Under the pieces are notes generated by a model, which searched no databases, was not told the origin of the DNA, and was given only the letters and a program-made list of their open reading frames with translations. The position numbers were made by a program, and so were the translations under genes. A stretch of DNA of 64,000 nt from Clostridiales bacterium (GTDB lineage: Bacteria > Bacillota > Limnochordia > Darwinibacteriales > B1SED10-159): contig PWMW01000043.1 in assembly GCA_003559095.1 (NCBI GenBank), forward strand, positions 1 through 64,000, written 5' to 3'. Positions within the stretch are counted from its first letter, which is position 1; every line of letters starts with the position of its first letter. This document shows positions 40,689-49,881 of the stretch, piece after piece.

Positions 40689-41489
40689 ATGATACGATTG
40701 GTCGCCATCGATGTCGATGATACGCTCATTAACCACCAATTGGAGATCTCCGCAGCCAACGTGGAGGCAATCCGTGCAATTATGGACAAAGGAATTATCG
40801 TTACCTTGGCCACTGGCCGGATGCACCGCTCGGCTGTACCCTTCGCGCGTCAGTTGGGCATGCCTGAGGATCAGCCGATTATTACCTACAATGGAGCCAT
40901 GACCAGGACCTTGGCCGGTGCCATGCTTAACCACATTCCCATACGCTCCGATGTGGTCTTGGATACGGTGGCTCTGGCGCGGGAAGGCGCCTGGACCCTA
41001 AACCTTTACCATGATGATCTGCTTTTCGTGGCGTCCATGGACTCGTATGTCAAGGACTATGAAGTTCTCAGCGGAGTACCTGCCCAGGTGGTGGGTCCCC
41101 TGGATACCTTCGTTCAGCAGGGTAATGACGAAGTTTCAAAACTACTGGTCATTGGAGAACCGGAGGATACAGCCAACCGCTTGGAGATCATCAAGGACCA
41201 ATTGGGGTCTCGGGCAGAGGTGGTACGGTCGCGCCCGCATTTCATCGAGATCACGGATCGCGAAGCCAACAAAGGGGTGGCGTTGGCGCGTTTGGCTCAG
41301 CAGCTGGGAGTTTCTGCGGATGAAGTCTTAGCCATCGGCGACAGCGGCAATGACGTAGCCATGTTCCGATTCGCTGGCACCAGTGTGGCCATGGGCAATG
41401 CCCAAGCGGCCGTGCGTGAACAGGCAGCCTTCGTGACTGGGTCCAACGACGAATCCGGTGTGGCCCAGGCTCTGCGCCGGTTTTGTTAA
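40689..41489 (+). CDS. Cof-type HAD-IIB hydrolase
   Basis: RLVAIDVDDTLINHQLEIS; ATGR; EVLAIGDSGNDVAMFRFAGTSVAMGNA. Confidence 0.93.
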   Translation: MIRLVAIDVDDTLINHQLEISAANVEAIRAIMDKGIIVTLATGRMHRSAVPFARQLGMPEDQPIITYNGAMTRTLAGAMLNHIPIRSDVVLDTVALAREGAWTLNLYHDDLLFVASMDSYVKDYEVLSGVPAQVVGPLDTFVQQGNDEVSKLLVIGEPEDTANRLEIIKDQLGSRAEVVRSRPHFIEITDREANKGVALARLAQQLGVSADEVLAIGDSGNDVAMFRFAGTSVAMGNAQAAVREQAAFVTGSNDESGVAQALRRFC

Positions 41490-41528
41490 AACCGCCACCG
41501 CATTGCGATGGAAAACGTAAACTTTTTC

Positions 41529-41557
41529 TTTACCGATGCGGTCGGCTGTGGTAAAAT
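41529..41557 (+). promoter_or_regulatory. Sigma-A-like promoter TTTACC-N17-TAAAAT
   Basis: Hexamers and spacing; upstream of the first ABC ATPase. Confidence 0.5.
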
Positions 41558-41652
41558 CTATAAGTAAGTTACGTACGTTGTGGGAGTTTGGCTTGAATTG
41601 TTGCTCAATTTCCACTAAATTAGACACTCACTTTGGAGAGGAGATTGCGACG

Positions 41653-42762
41653 TTGGCAGGAGTACACTTGAAAAATGTAACAAAGCAATTTGGTAATGTC
41701 ACAGCAGTCAACAGCATCAGTCTTGATATTAAGGACAAAGAGTTCATTGTATTGGTCGGACCATCGGGGTGTGGGAAATCTACCACACTACGGATGGTGG
41801 CAGGCTTGGAAGAAATCTCGGATGGAACGATCTCCATTGGTGATACTGTCGTCAATGATGTTCCACCAAAAGACCGGGACATCGCCATGGTTTTCCAGAA
41901 CTACGCACTGTATCCCCACATGGACGTTTACAACAATATGGCCTTCGGCCTCAAACTGCGGAAATTCCCCAAAGCCGAAATTGACCAGCGAGTTAAGGAC
42001 GCGGCCAAACTTTTGGGGATCGAAAACTTGCTGGATCGCAAACCCAAAGCGCTCTCTGGCGGGCAGCGCCAACGTGTTGCTGTTGGACGAGCTATTGTTC
42101 GGGAGCCCAAGGTCTTCTTAATGGACGAACCGCTGTCCAACTTGGATGCCAAACTGCGTGTGCAGATGCGCGCCGAATTGAGCAAATTGCACAATCGGCT
42201 GCAGACTACAGTGATTTATGTTACCCATGACCAAACCGAAGCCATGACCATGGGCGATCGCATCGTTGTTATGCGAGACGGCTTTATTCAACAGGTCGGG
42301 GCGCCCTTGGAGATCTACAACAACCCCAATAACATCTTCGTAGCAGGGTTTATCGGCAGTCCAGCCATGAACTTCCTGGATGCCACGTTGCGCAATGAGA
42401 ATGGCACATTCGTTGTAGAAGCACCGACGTTTAAGGTGACCATTGCGGATCAGAAGGCCAAATCTATCAAGAATATCGACAAGTATGTCGACAAGGCCGT
42501 GGTTTTCGGCATGCGTCCAGAAGACATTGAGGATGCTTCGCTTCTGGACGATACGTCCGGCACATCCATGGTCGACGCATCTGTAGATGTAACGGAACCG
42601 ATGGGCGCTGAAGTGTATGTGTATCTGTCCGCTGGCGACAATACCTTTATCGCTCGTTTGGATGCCGCCACCGATGCCAAGGATGGCTCCAAACTTAAAG
42701 TCGCCTTCGACATGAACAAGTGCCACTTGTTCGATCGGGAGACGGAAGAGGTTATTCGCTAA
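41653..42762 (+). CDS. MsmX/UgpC/MalK-type carbohydrate ABC transporter ATPase, copy 1 (TTG start)
   Basis: [57 protein letters not shown]-terminal TOBE-like domain. Confidence 0.93.
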   Translation: MAGVHLKNVTKQFGNVTAVNSISLDIKDKEFIVLVGPSGCGKSTTLRMVAGLEEISDGTISIGDTVVNDVPPKDRDIAMVFQNYALYPHMDVYNNMAFGLKLRKFPKAEIDQRVKDAAKLLGIENLLDRKPKALSGGQRQRVAVGRAIVREPKVFLMDEPLSNLDAKLRVQMRAELSKLHNRLQTTVIYVTHDQTEAMTMGDRIVVMRDGFIQQVGAPLEIYNNPNNIFVAGFIGSPAMNFLDATLRNENGTFVVEAPTFKVTIADQKAKSIKNIDKYVDKAVVFGMRPEDIEDASLLDDTSGTSMVDASVDVTEPMGAEVYVYLSAGDNTFIARLDAATDAKDGSKLKVAFDMNKCHLFDRETEEVIR

Positions 42763-42798
42763 GCTTCAGACACTGCAGCTGTCAACACGAAACCATAA

Positions 42799-42823
42799 CA
42801 GGAGCGGAGTTCCGCTCCTGTTT
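42799..42823 (+). terminator. Hairpin terminator after ABC ATPase 1
   Basis: CAGGAGCGG-agtt-CCGCTCCTG-TTT. Confidence 0.7.
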
Positions 42824-43167
42824 GCGCGCAGCGTCGGATTCAGCGTTGACACCAGGCGATCGGTCTGGCAAAATAGACCAGTACCATGGTTCCGTGTCAC
42901 GGACACATAGAGGCTCAAAATCGCCTTAAGCTAGTGGTTACGCGGCCGATGACGAAATCTGCATTCCTGCCAAACTGGAAAAATGCAAGGCCGCTGCACT
43001 TTTTTGAAAAAACTTTTTGCGCAACCGACAAAAAAAGCAGGAATTCGACGTAGGGGCGTCAAAGTATTGTCACAATGTCTTTATGCCCATTACGCATGCT
43101 AGATGCAGTTTATCATATGCTTTGAATCTCCAAGAGGGTACTGGAAAGAAAGGAGGTGTCCCGCTCA

Positions 43168-43275
43168 GTGTCCAGTCGCCCCGAAGCGGAGATGAGAAGG
43201 CATTGTGCAAGGGCCACAATAAGGGAAAAGGAAACATGGAGACTTTCCCCTTTAGTGCCTGGGACAATGCGATAG
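43168..43275 (+). CDS. Candidate 35-aa arginine-rich small ORF in the porin leader (GTG start)
   Basis: AAAGGAGGTG SD at 43149-43158; reads MSSRPEAEMRRHCARATIREKETWRLSPLVPGTMR, stop TAG. Confidence 0.3.
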   Translation: MSSRPEAEMRRHCARATIREKETWRLSPLVPGTMR

Positions 43276-43318
43276 AGCAAGTCCAAACCTAACAAACAAA
43301 CTGAGGGGGATTTACAAA

Positions 43319-44749
43319 ATGAAAAAGATTCTGGTACTTAGTTTAGTACTGGTGTTTGCCCTGAGCTCCGCAGCTATGGCAAACATTTCGTTCAGCGGTT
43401 CGTTTGAGAGTAAGCTGGCAACCGACAGCTTTTCTCCAGAAGAGGTTAATTGGGAATTCACCAATGTATTGACATTGTCAGTCAAAGCCACTGGTGAAGG
43501 CGTTGGTTGGACATTCGAAGGCGGTCTTACCGGACCTTCCGGTGAGGGTGCATTCGAACTGGGTAAGTACAAACTTACCTTGGAAGACGACTTCTTTACC
43601 GCGTGGGTATGGGGTAATGGTGCCGAAACCAGCACCAAGGCTTCCAACCTCGGCTTCGTCAGTGCTCCAGCTGCAGCAGCTTCTGCTGCTCGTGTTGAGG
43701 TTCCTGTAATGGACGTCACCACGTTAACGGTTGACTACCGTGGTTCCGAAGGCGAACACGGTGCTCTGCGTATGTTTGCTGATCTCGAAGTGAATGATAT
43801 CGAGATCGGGCTCGCCGGCGGTCGTTACTACGAGGCTGACGAAGCCCCGGCTAATACGCTGGTGGCCTCTGCCGGTACGGCCATTGATATCTTCACCATC
43901 GATGGTGCCGTGGGTGTAACCTTGGGCGAAGCACTGGGTTACGCAGCTGGTCTGGATGCTGGTGCTGATGTAACTGAAGAAATCAGCGTTGGTGCCAAAG
44001 CTTGGTTCAGCAATCCTGGTTTTGAAGGTGATGTGGCCAGTGATAAGGTACATGTATCCGGTAATGTTGACTACAATGACGGCACCATCTGGGCCAAAGC
44101 TGCTTTGACCTTTGAAGGCGCATTTGAGGAATTTGGTTTCACCAGCGACACACAGCGCGTGGACTTTGGCTATCGTTTCGACGACAGCGTTGCTTTCGGC
44201 GATATCCTTGGAAAATACAACGAACTGACGGCTCCGGCCACGAGAGGTTTTGTTGAGCGCAAGGGCGTTGAAGAAGGAGCTGCAACCTTGTCTGCTCAGG
44301 TTGGCGCTGCTTCCCCGCTGATGGACGACTTCCTCTGGGGTAAGATTACCTTGGCATTCGTAGGAAATGCTGATGGTCAGGACTACACCTTGGCGACCGA
44401 AGATGATGCGTTTATTACTCGCCGCATCTACGCCTTGGCTGATGCTTATGTGGCTGTCTCCGATCGCCTCGTTGTGAAACCGCACCTGCGTTTCCGCAAT
44501 GTCTCCGGCGACGTTGAAACCGCACCATTGGACATCTCCAATGGTGAAATCGAATGGCCGGCGTTGGCAAAGGGTAATGCACTGCTGACCAGTGTTGGTG
44601 CTGAATACAAAGTCGGTGGCGTTGATGGCCCGACCTTGAACCTCAGCGTCAGCAACGAAGCATTCTTCGGTGTTCAGGATGCATGGGGTGCTGACGAAGA
44701 GTTGGATATGGTTCAAAAAGCATCCATCTCCATCAAAGTTACTTTCTAA
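43319..44749 (+). CDS. Putative outer-membrane porin-like beta-barrel protein
   Basis: Signal peptide MKKILVLSLVLVFALSSAAMA; amphipathic strands throughout; C-terminal ASISIKVTF. Confidence 0.7.
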   Translation: MKKILVLSLVLVFALSSAAMANISFSGSFESKLATDSFSPEEVNWEFTNVLTLSVKATGEGVGWTFEGGLTGPSGEGAFELGKYKLTLEDDFFTAWVWGNGAETSTKASNLGFVSAPAAAASAARVEVPVMDVTTLTVDYRGSEGEHGALRMFADLEVNDIEIGLAGGRYYEADEAPANTLVASAGTAIDIFTIDGAVGVTLGEALGYAAGLDAGADVTEEISVGAKAWFSNPGFEGDVASDKVHVSGNVDYNDGTIWAKAALTFEGAFEEFGFTSDTQRVDFGYRFDDSVAFGDILGKYNELTAPATRGFVERKGVEEGAATLSAQVGAASPLMDDFLWGKITLAFVGNADGQDYTLATEDDAFITRRIYALADAYVAVSDRLVVKPHLRFRNVSGDVETAPLDISNGEIEWPALAKGNALLTSVGAEYKVGGVDGPTLNLSVSNEAFFGVQDAWGADEELDMVQKASISIKVTF

Positions 44750-44764
44750 GCAGAGTGATGTATC

Positions 44765-44792
44765 AAAAGCCCGGACTTCGGTCCGGGCTTTT
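44765..44792 (+). terminator. Rho-independent terminator with TTCG tetraloop
   Basis: AAAAGCCCGGAC-TTCG-GTCCGGGCTTTT, perfect 12-bp stem. Confidence 0.92.
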
Positions 44793-45134
44793 CCATATAC
44801 TGTCGCTCTGGGGTCAAAATGTCGACTGGCATTTCGCCTCACAAGTTAATGGTTTCTACAATCCAACCAAAAGATTCAAAATATCTTACAAAGTTGCAGG
44901 AAACGCCTAGGATTTGTGGAACTATATAGCAGGGACGGAGAGACGGGAGTTATACAAGAATTGATGTAGGTGAAATAGTCGGAAAATAACAAGTAATAGC
45001 TTCAATTGATTTGTGAGTTATGGGTTTCCATAACTTGATTCGGCAGCCAAGGAGGTGGTGGCTGAGGAGCAATTTTTGACGCTCAGCATTTGTACTTCCA
45101 ATAATACATGACCTAAATAAAAGGAGGGCTATCA

Positions 45135-46256
45135 ATGGCCAAAGTGACACTAGAGAATGTCACCAAACATTTCGGTAATGTTACGGCAGTGCATGAAGCC
45201 AATTTGGAGATCAAAGACAAAGAGTTTATCGTGCTTGTGGGTCCCTCGGGCTGTGGGAAATCCACAACGCTGCGGATGGTGGCGGGACTTGAGGAGATCA
45301 CCAGCGGGAATATTTTCATCGGTGAAACTCTCGTGAACGATGTTCCGCCCAAGGACAGAGACATCGCCATGGTATTCCAGAACTATGCCTTGTATCCCCA
45401 TATGGATGTTTACAACAATATGGCCTTTGGTTTGAAGCTTCGCAAATTCCCCAAAGCCGAAATTGACAACCGGGTCAAAGACGCCGCCCGCATATTGGGC
45501 ATCGAAAATCTTTTGGATCGCAAACCCAAAGCCCTGTCCGGTGGTCAACGGCAGCGTGTAGCTTTGGGTCGAGCCATTGTGCGAGAGCCGAAGGTATTCT
45601 TGATGGACGAGCCTCTTTCCAACTTGGATGCCAAACTGCGCGTCCAGATGCGCGCTGAGTTGAGTAAGCTGCATAACCGTCTGCAGACGACGGTCATCTA
45701 CGTAACCCATGACCAAACAGAAGCCATGACCATGGGCGATCGTATTGTTGTTATGAAAGATGGACTGATCCAGCAGGTGGGAGCGCCTCTGGAGATCTAT
45801 AATAACCCCAACAACATCTTTGTGGCTGGCTTCATCGGCAGCCCCGCCATGAACTTCATGGATGCCACTCTCCGCAAGAATGGCGAAGGATATCTGGTTG
45901 AAAACAAGTCTGGTAATGTGCGGCTGCGGGTCCCCAAGGAGCGGGAGAGCTACTTTAAGGATCTGAGTTCGTATGTGGACAAAGAAGTCGTGTTCGGCAT
46001 TCGGCCGGAGGACATCGAAGACTACGATGTGGCCGAAGAGGCGAAGGAAGAGTTTACTGTAGAGGCCGGGGTGGATGTTACAGAGCCCATGGGAGCAGAG
46101 ATCTATCTCTACTTGAATTTTGGAGATGATACAACTTTCATTGCCCGGGTGAGCGCCCATTCCACAGCCAAAGACGGTGAACGGCACAAGGTGCTGTTTG
46201 ACATGCGGAAGGTTCAACTGTTCGACCGCAATAGTGAGGAGTCACTACGCAAATAG
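45135..46256 (+). CDS. MsmX/UgpC/MalK-type carbohydrate ABC transporter ATPase, copy 2
   Basis: Nearly identical to copy 1 over the nucleotide-binding domain; preceded by AAAGGAGG. Confidence 0.94.
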   Translation: MAKVTLENVTKHFGNVTAVHEANLEIKDKEFIVLVGPSGCGKSTTLRMVAGLEEITSGNIFIGETLVNDVPPKDRDIAMVFQNYALYPHMDVYNNMAFGLKLRKFPKAEIDNRVKDAARILGIENLLDRKPKALSGGQRQRVALGRAIVREPKVFLMDEPLSNLDAKLRVQMRAELSKLHNRLQTTVIYVTHDQTEAMTMGDRIVVMKDGLIQQVGAPLEIYNNPNNIFVAGFIGSPAMNFMDATLRKNGEGYLVENKSGNVRLRVPKERESYFKDLSSYVDKEVVFGIRPEDIEDYDVAEEAKEEFTVEAGVDVTEPMGAEIYLYLNFGDDTTFIARVSAHSTAKDGERHKVLFDMRKVQLFDRNSEESLRK

Positions 46257-46395
46257 GTTTTCAGCAGGGGCAGCACCGCAGAATAGGTGCTGCCCCTTGT
46301 CTTCGTTGCAGGAGTTTTCCGGAAAACGTGGAATACCGATTGTGTTTGCCAAAACCAGGGTATATGGAAATTTTCGGAAGAGGAGTCGTTGCTGC

Positions 46396-47370
46396 ATGCC
46401 GGGACGCTACGCCATCGGAGTGGATTTGGGCGGAACGAAGATTGCCACGGGGATTACGGACTTATCGGGGAATATGGTGGCCAGGCGGTTTGTGGCCACG
46501 GATGCAGCCTCTGGCGAGGCGGTGGTTATTGCCAGAATTATGCGGTCCATCCATGATATTATAAAAGAAGCCAAAGTGTCTAATGAAGAAGTGGCCGGGA
46601 TTGGCATCTGCTGTCCCGGACCTTTGAATCCCGAAACCGGCGTGGTGATCTTTGCCCCAAACCTGGGCTGGAATCACGTACCTATTGTGGCCCACATTGT
46701 GGAGGAGTTTGGTATTCCCACGTATCTGGAGAATGATGCCAATGCTGCGGCGTTGGCGGAAAAATGGTTTGGAGCGGGTCGGGATGTTCAGAGTTTGCTG
46801 TATGTAACGGTCTCCACAGGTGTGGGCGGCGGCATTATTCTCAACGGCGACATCTATCGGGGGCGCAACCACATGGCGGGTGAGATCGGCCACGCCATTG
46901 TCCAGCCAGAAGGCGGTGAGCGCTGCGGTTGCGGTCAGTACGGCTGCCTGGAAACCATTGCATCGGGAACAGCCATCGGTCGCCGCGCCCGAGAGGTGGT
47001 GCAGGCAGGTGGTGGCCAACGCATGTTGGAGTTGGCAGGGTCCAGTGAGGCCATAACCGCAAGAACGGTGGCCGATGCTGCAGCTGATGGTGACGCAGAT
47101 GCCAAGGCCGTTCTGGAACGGGCCTTTTTGTACTTAGGAACCTTTATCGTCAACATGCTCAATGTCTTGAATGTGGAGAAGATTGTCATTGGCGGCGGTG
47201 TCAGCAAACTGGGTGAGAGCCTGTTCGTACCGGTCCGCCGCGTTGTGGATGATAAGATGTCCGATGTCCCGGCTAAGTACACGCCCATTGTTCCTGCCGA
47301 AACCGGCGACAGTGTAGGTATTCTTGGTGCCGTGGGTTTGGTGGTAAAGGCTGAAGTTAGGGTCGGATAG
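46396..47370 (+). CDS. ROK-family sugar kinase (glucokinase-like)
   Basis: AIGVDLGGTKIATGITD; ENDANAAALAE; GEIGHAIVQPEGGERCGCGQYGCLETIASG. Confidence 0.92.
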   Translation: MPGRYAIGVDLGGTKIATGITDLSGNMVARRFVATDAASGEAVVIARIMRSIHDIIKEAKVSNEEVAGIGICCPGPLNPETGVVIFAPNLGWNHVPIVAHIVEEFGIPTYLENDANAAALAEKWFGAGRDVQSLLYVTVSTGVGGGIILNGDIYRGRNHMAGEIGHAIVQPEGGERCGCGQYGCLETIASGTAIGRRAREVVQAGGGQRMLELAGSSEAITARTVADAAADGDADAKAVLERAFLYLGTFIVNMLNVLNVEKIVIGGGVSKLGESLFVPVRRVVDDKMSDVPAKYTPIVPAETGDSVGILGAVGLVVKAEVRVG

Positions 47371-47392
47371 ACATCAGTGCCGGGACGGAAGA

Positions 47393-47417
47393 ACACCCCT
47401 CAACACTTGAGGGGTGT
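47393..47417. terminator. Perfect 11-bp hairpin between convergent genes
   Basis: ACACCCCTCAA-cac-TTGAGGGGTGT. Confidence 0.55.
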
Positions 47418-47434
47418 CCGTAATCTCCGGGGCT

Positions 47435-48142
47435 TCAAAAAATGCCATGGTCTTTGGCGCGGCTTACTTCCTCGTACCACTCCACACCCTGCAGCAGGTC
47501 GATCAGCTCCGGTGTGGCATCGTGCCCGGCCTGGGACTGAATAAGAGTCAGCAGATAGTGATGGAGATCTTCCACTTCCCGTTTGCCGAACATGGACTCC
47601 AGCTGTTCCTGCGTGCTGTCATAGGCGTCGCTGTCTTCCATGGCTTGGTAGGCATCAAGCTGCAGGAGCAAGAGCCGCAGTTTCCAGTAGGCACTGCTGT
47701 ACCGAAGACCGCTCTGAACAGCCGCCACGGTGTCCTGAAAGCGTTTTTGTTTGAACAGAACTTTCGCAGACATATAATGCAGTTCTGGACTAGGAGGAAT
47801 CTCCAACGTTGGAGCATCCCCGCTGACCAGACAACCCACTAAGTGCCGCAGGACTCTCGTGGTGGGCAGGTCGGGTAATCGATCTAGATAGTTGTTGCAG
47901 AGTTTGGGATAGAACAGGGTAGCCTTGGCCGCCCGCAGCAGATGATGATCACCGATAAGATCGCCAACTGTTGTATCCAGCCGGTCTGCCAGCTTTTGAA
48001 GGGTTTCCAGCGGTGGAATCACCTTACCCAACTCAATCTGGGATACATAACTGCGCGTCCAGGTTTCACCGGCCAACTCCTGCTGGCTCAAGCGCATCTG
48101 CTTTCGGCGCAGCCGAATTTTTTGACCTATCATGGTTAACAC
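47435..48142 (-). CDS. XRE-family HTH regulator with TPR-like C-terminal domain
   Basis: IGQKIRLRRKQMRLSQQELAGETWTRSYVSQIELGKVIPPLETLQKLADRLDTTVGDLI. Confidence 0.85.
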   Translation of the reverse strand: MLTMIGQKIRLRRKQMRLSQQELAGETWTRSYVSQIELGKVIPPLETLQKLADRLDTTVGDLIGDHHLLRAAKATLFYPKLCNNYLDRLPDLPTTRVLRHLVGCLVSGDAPTLEIPPSPELHYMSAKVLFKQKRFQDTVAAVQSGLRYSSAYWKLRLLLLQLDAYQAMEDSDAYDSTQEQLESMFGKREVEDLHHYLLTLIQSQAGHDATPELIDLLQGVEWYEEVSRAKDHGIF

Positions 48143-48323
48143 CCTCTCTGAATTGGTGGAAATTTATGTTAAGTCTAACCCCAGATTACCATAAATCCTG
48201 CAAAACCTCAAGTCACCAGTAATTCAGCGGTGAATGATCTGATTCTGTAGAAAAATCCCAGAAATCAGGATAAAATACGTGTACATGCAGTTTCAAGTCT
48301 TATTGTGCCCCCAGCTTCAGCGG

Positions 48324-48353
48324 TTGACATGGCCGCGAACAACAACGTATAAT
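48324..48353 (+). promoter_or_regulatory. Consensus sigma-A promoter TTGACA-N18-TATAAT for the TA operon
   Basis: Both hexamers perfect; ~38 nt upstream of the antitoxin start. Confidence 0.8.
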
Positions 48354-48390
48354 AGGGTTAAGATTGTTCTTCACAAAGAGGTGAATCGGA

Positions 48391-48660
48391 GTGGCGGATT
48401 CCACGGACATTTTGGTAAGTCTCCCCAAACAGCTGCTATCTGAACTGGATAAGATCGTTCATGAGCAGAAGTGCAGCCGCAGTCAGTGTGTCCAGGAGGC
48501 CATGCAGATGTATGTTATGGATAGGAAAAAGGTAATTTTGCGCGAACAACTTAAGAATGGCTACCAGAGCATGGCTGCCCTCAATTTGGTGCTGGCTGAG
48601 GAAGGCCCCGATGAAGATTCCTTCTATTACTATGAGTGTGGCGCATCGGAGGGGGATTAA
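48391..48660 (+). CDS. EndoAI/MazE-type ribbon-helix-helix antitoxin
   Basis: ILVSLPKQLLSELDKIVHEQKCSRSQCVQEAMQMYV; directly abuts the toxin gene. Confidence 0.85.
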   Translation: MADSTDILVSLPKQLLSELDKIVHEQKCSRSQCVQEAMQMYVMDRKKVILREQLKNGYQSMAALNLVLAEEGPDEDSFYYYECGASEGD

Positions 48661-49014
48661 GTGCAGCAGGTGATGCGTGGCGACGTATTCTACGCTAACT
48701 TAAATCCAGTTGTTGGCTCAGAACAGGGTGGTGTTCGTCCTGTTCTAGTTCTGCAGAACAATATTGGCAACAAATACAGCCCTACGACCATAGTCGCCGC
48801 CATTACATCGAAGATCAAAAAGGCCAAACTGCCGACCCATGTTGAGCTGGAAGCAGGGCAATTTGATCTGGACAAGGATTCCGTTATCCTTCTGGAGCAG
48901 ATTCGGACCATCGACAAGCGCCGTCTGAAAGAAAAGATCGCTCACTTGGATGGCGAGACCATGGATGCCATCGATGAAGCACTGCAGATCAGCCTCGGTC
49001 TTGTGGATATTTAG
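48661..49014 (+). CDS. ndoA: MazF/NdoA-type endoribonuclease toxin
   Basis: [59 protein letters not shown]. Confidence 0.95.
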   Translation: MQQVMRGDVFYANLNPVVGSEQGGVRPVLVLQNNIGNKYSPTTIVAAITSKIKKAKLPTHVELEAGQFDLDKDSVILLEQIRTIDKRRLKEKIAHLDGETMDAIDEALQISLGLVDI

Positions 49015-49035
49015 CCCGTATGGGCTTTTTTCTTT
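49013..49035 (+). terminator. Short terminator at the toxin stop
   Basis: AGCCC-gtat-GGGCTTTTTT. Confidence 0.6.
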
Positions 49036-49157
49036 TGTATTGTTAGAGGAGTTGTCTTAATGAGCTGAGAACTACTATCTTGGAGTAGATTTCTCGCTTC
49101 GCTGTCTTACGGGGCTGTCAACTAGTTCTGCGGAGCCACTGGAAACTGAGGTGAATC

Positions 49158-49877
49158 ATGCAGCCGATCATTGCCATTCCCCTCTGCCACGATTGGCAGG
49201 GCGCTGGGAAATTTTACATGCACCAGCCCTATGTGGATCGTATTCTTGCAGCCGGCGGAATTCCTCTGATGATGCCGTTCCTTAACAGTGAACAGCTGCG
49301 GCAGGTGTTGGCTGGTGTCCACGGTGTTTTGCTGCCCGGCGGGATCGATATTGACGCATCGCTTTTTGGCCAAGAGCCACACCCACAATGCGGAGAGATC
49401 AACCCGCTGTGGGATGCAATGGACGTGGCCACCATCCGGCAGGCACGCCAAAACGAGCTGCCCGTATTCGCTATCTGCCGGGGGATACAGATTCTCAATG
49501 TTGCCCTAGGCGGTACCCTAGTGCAGGACATCCCCTCGCAGATTCCCCGCGCCATCAAGCATTCCCAGCAAGCACCCCGCTGGCACGGGACCCATGGAGT
49601 AAGCATCAACAGCCAAGGGATCTTGTCCCGTCTGCTGGGGAACGCTTCGGTGATGGTCAACTCTTTCCATCACCAAGCAGTGGGAATGGTAGCGCCTGGA
49701 TTCGCTGCCACGGCTTACGCCGCCGATGGGGTGATTGAAGGAATTGAGTCCATCACAGGTTCGTTCGCTCTTGGGGTTCAGTGGCATCCAGAGTTGATGG
49801 TGGAGCAGCATCCGAACATGCAGTGTCTGTTCAACGAGTTCGTAGCACAGGCCAAGCTGAGAGCAGAAAGAAGGTAA
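49158..49877 (+). CDS. Peptidase C26 / gamma-glutamyl-gamma-aminobutyrate hydrolase family protein
   Basis: GVLLPGGIDIDASLFGQEPH; FAICRGIQILNVALGGTLVQDI; GVQWHPELM. Confidence 0.92.
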   Translation: MQPIIAIPLCHDWQGAGKFYMHQPYVDRILAAGGIPLMMPFLNSEQLRQVLAGVHGVLLPGGIDIDASLFGQEPHPQCGEINPLWDAMDVATIRQARQNELPVFAICRGIQILNVALGGTLVQDIPSQIPRAIKHSQQAPRWHGTHGVSINSQGILSRLLGNASVMVNSFHHQAVGMVAPGFAATAYAADGVIEGIESITGSFALGVQWHPELMVEQHPNMQCLFNEFVAQAKLRAERR

Positions 49878-49881
49878 GCCC

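Noticed and set aside
43017-43292. 91-aa ORF in the porin leader
   Set aside because: No SD at its start, mixed composition, and a better SD points to a different frame (43168).
42840-43318. Known riboswitch class in the porin leader (c-di-GMP, SAM, etc.)
   Set aside because: No conserved core motifs could be matched by eye; left as an unassigned leader.
43724-44842. 372-aa minus-strand ORF antisense to the porin
   Set aside because: Mirrors codon periodicity of a convincing + strand gene; no SD, signal or recognisable domain.
45150-46217. 355-aa minus-strand ORF antisense to ABC ATPase copy 2
   Set aside because: The + strand ABC motifs are unambiguous; the antisense product is low-complexity His/Leu-rich.
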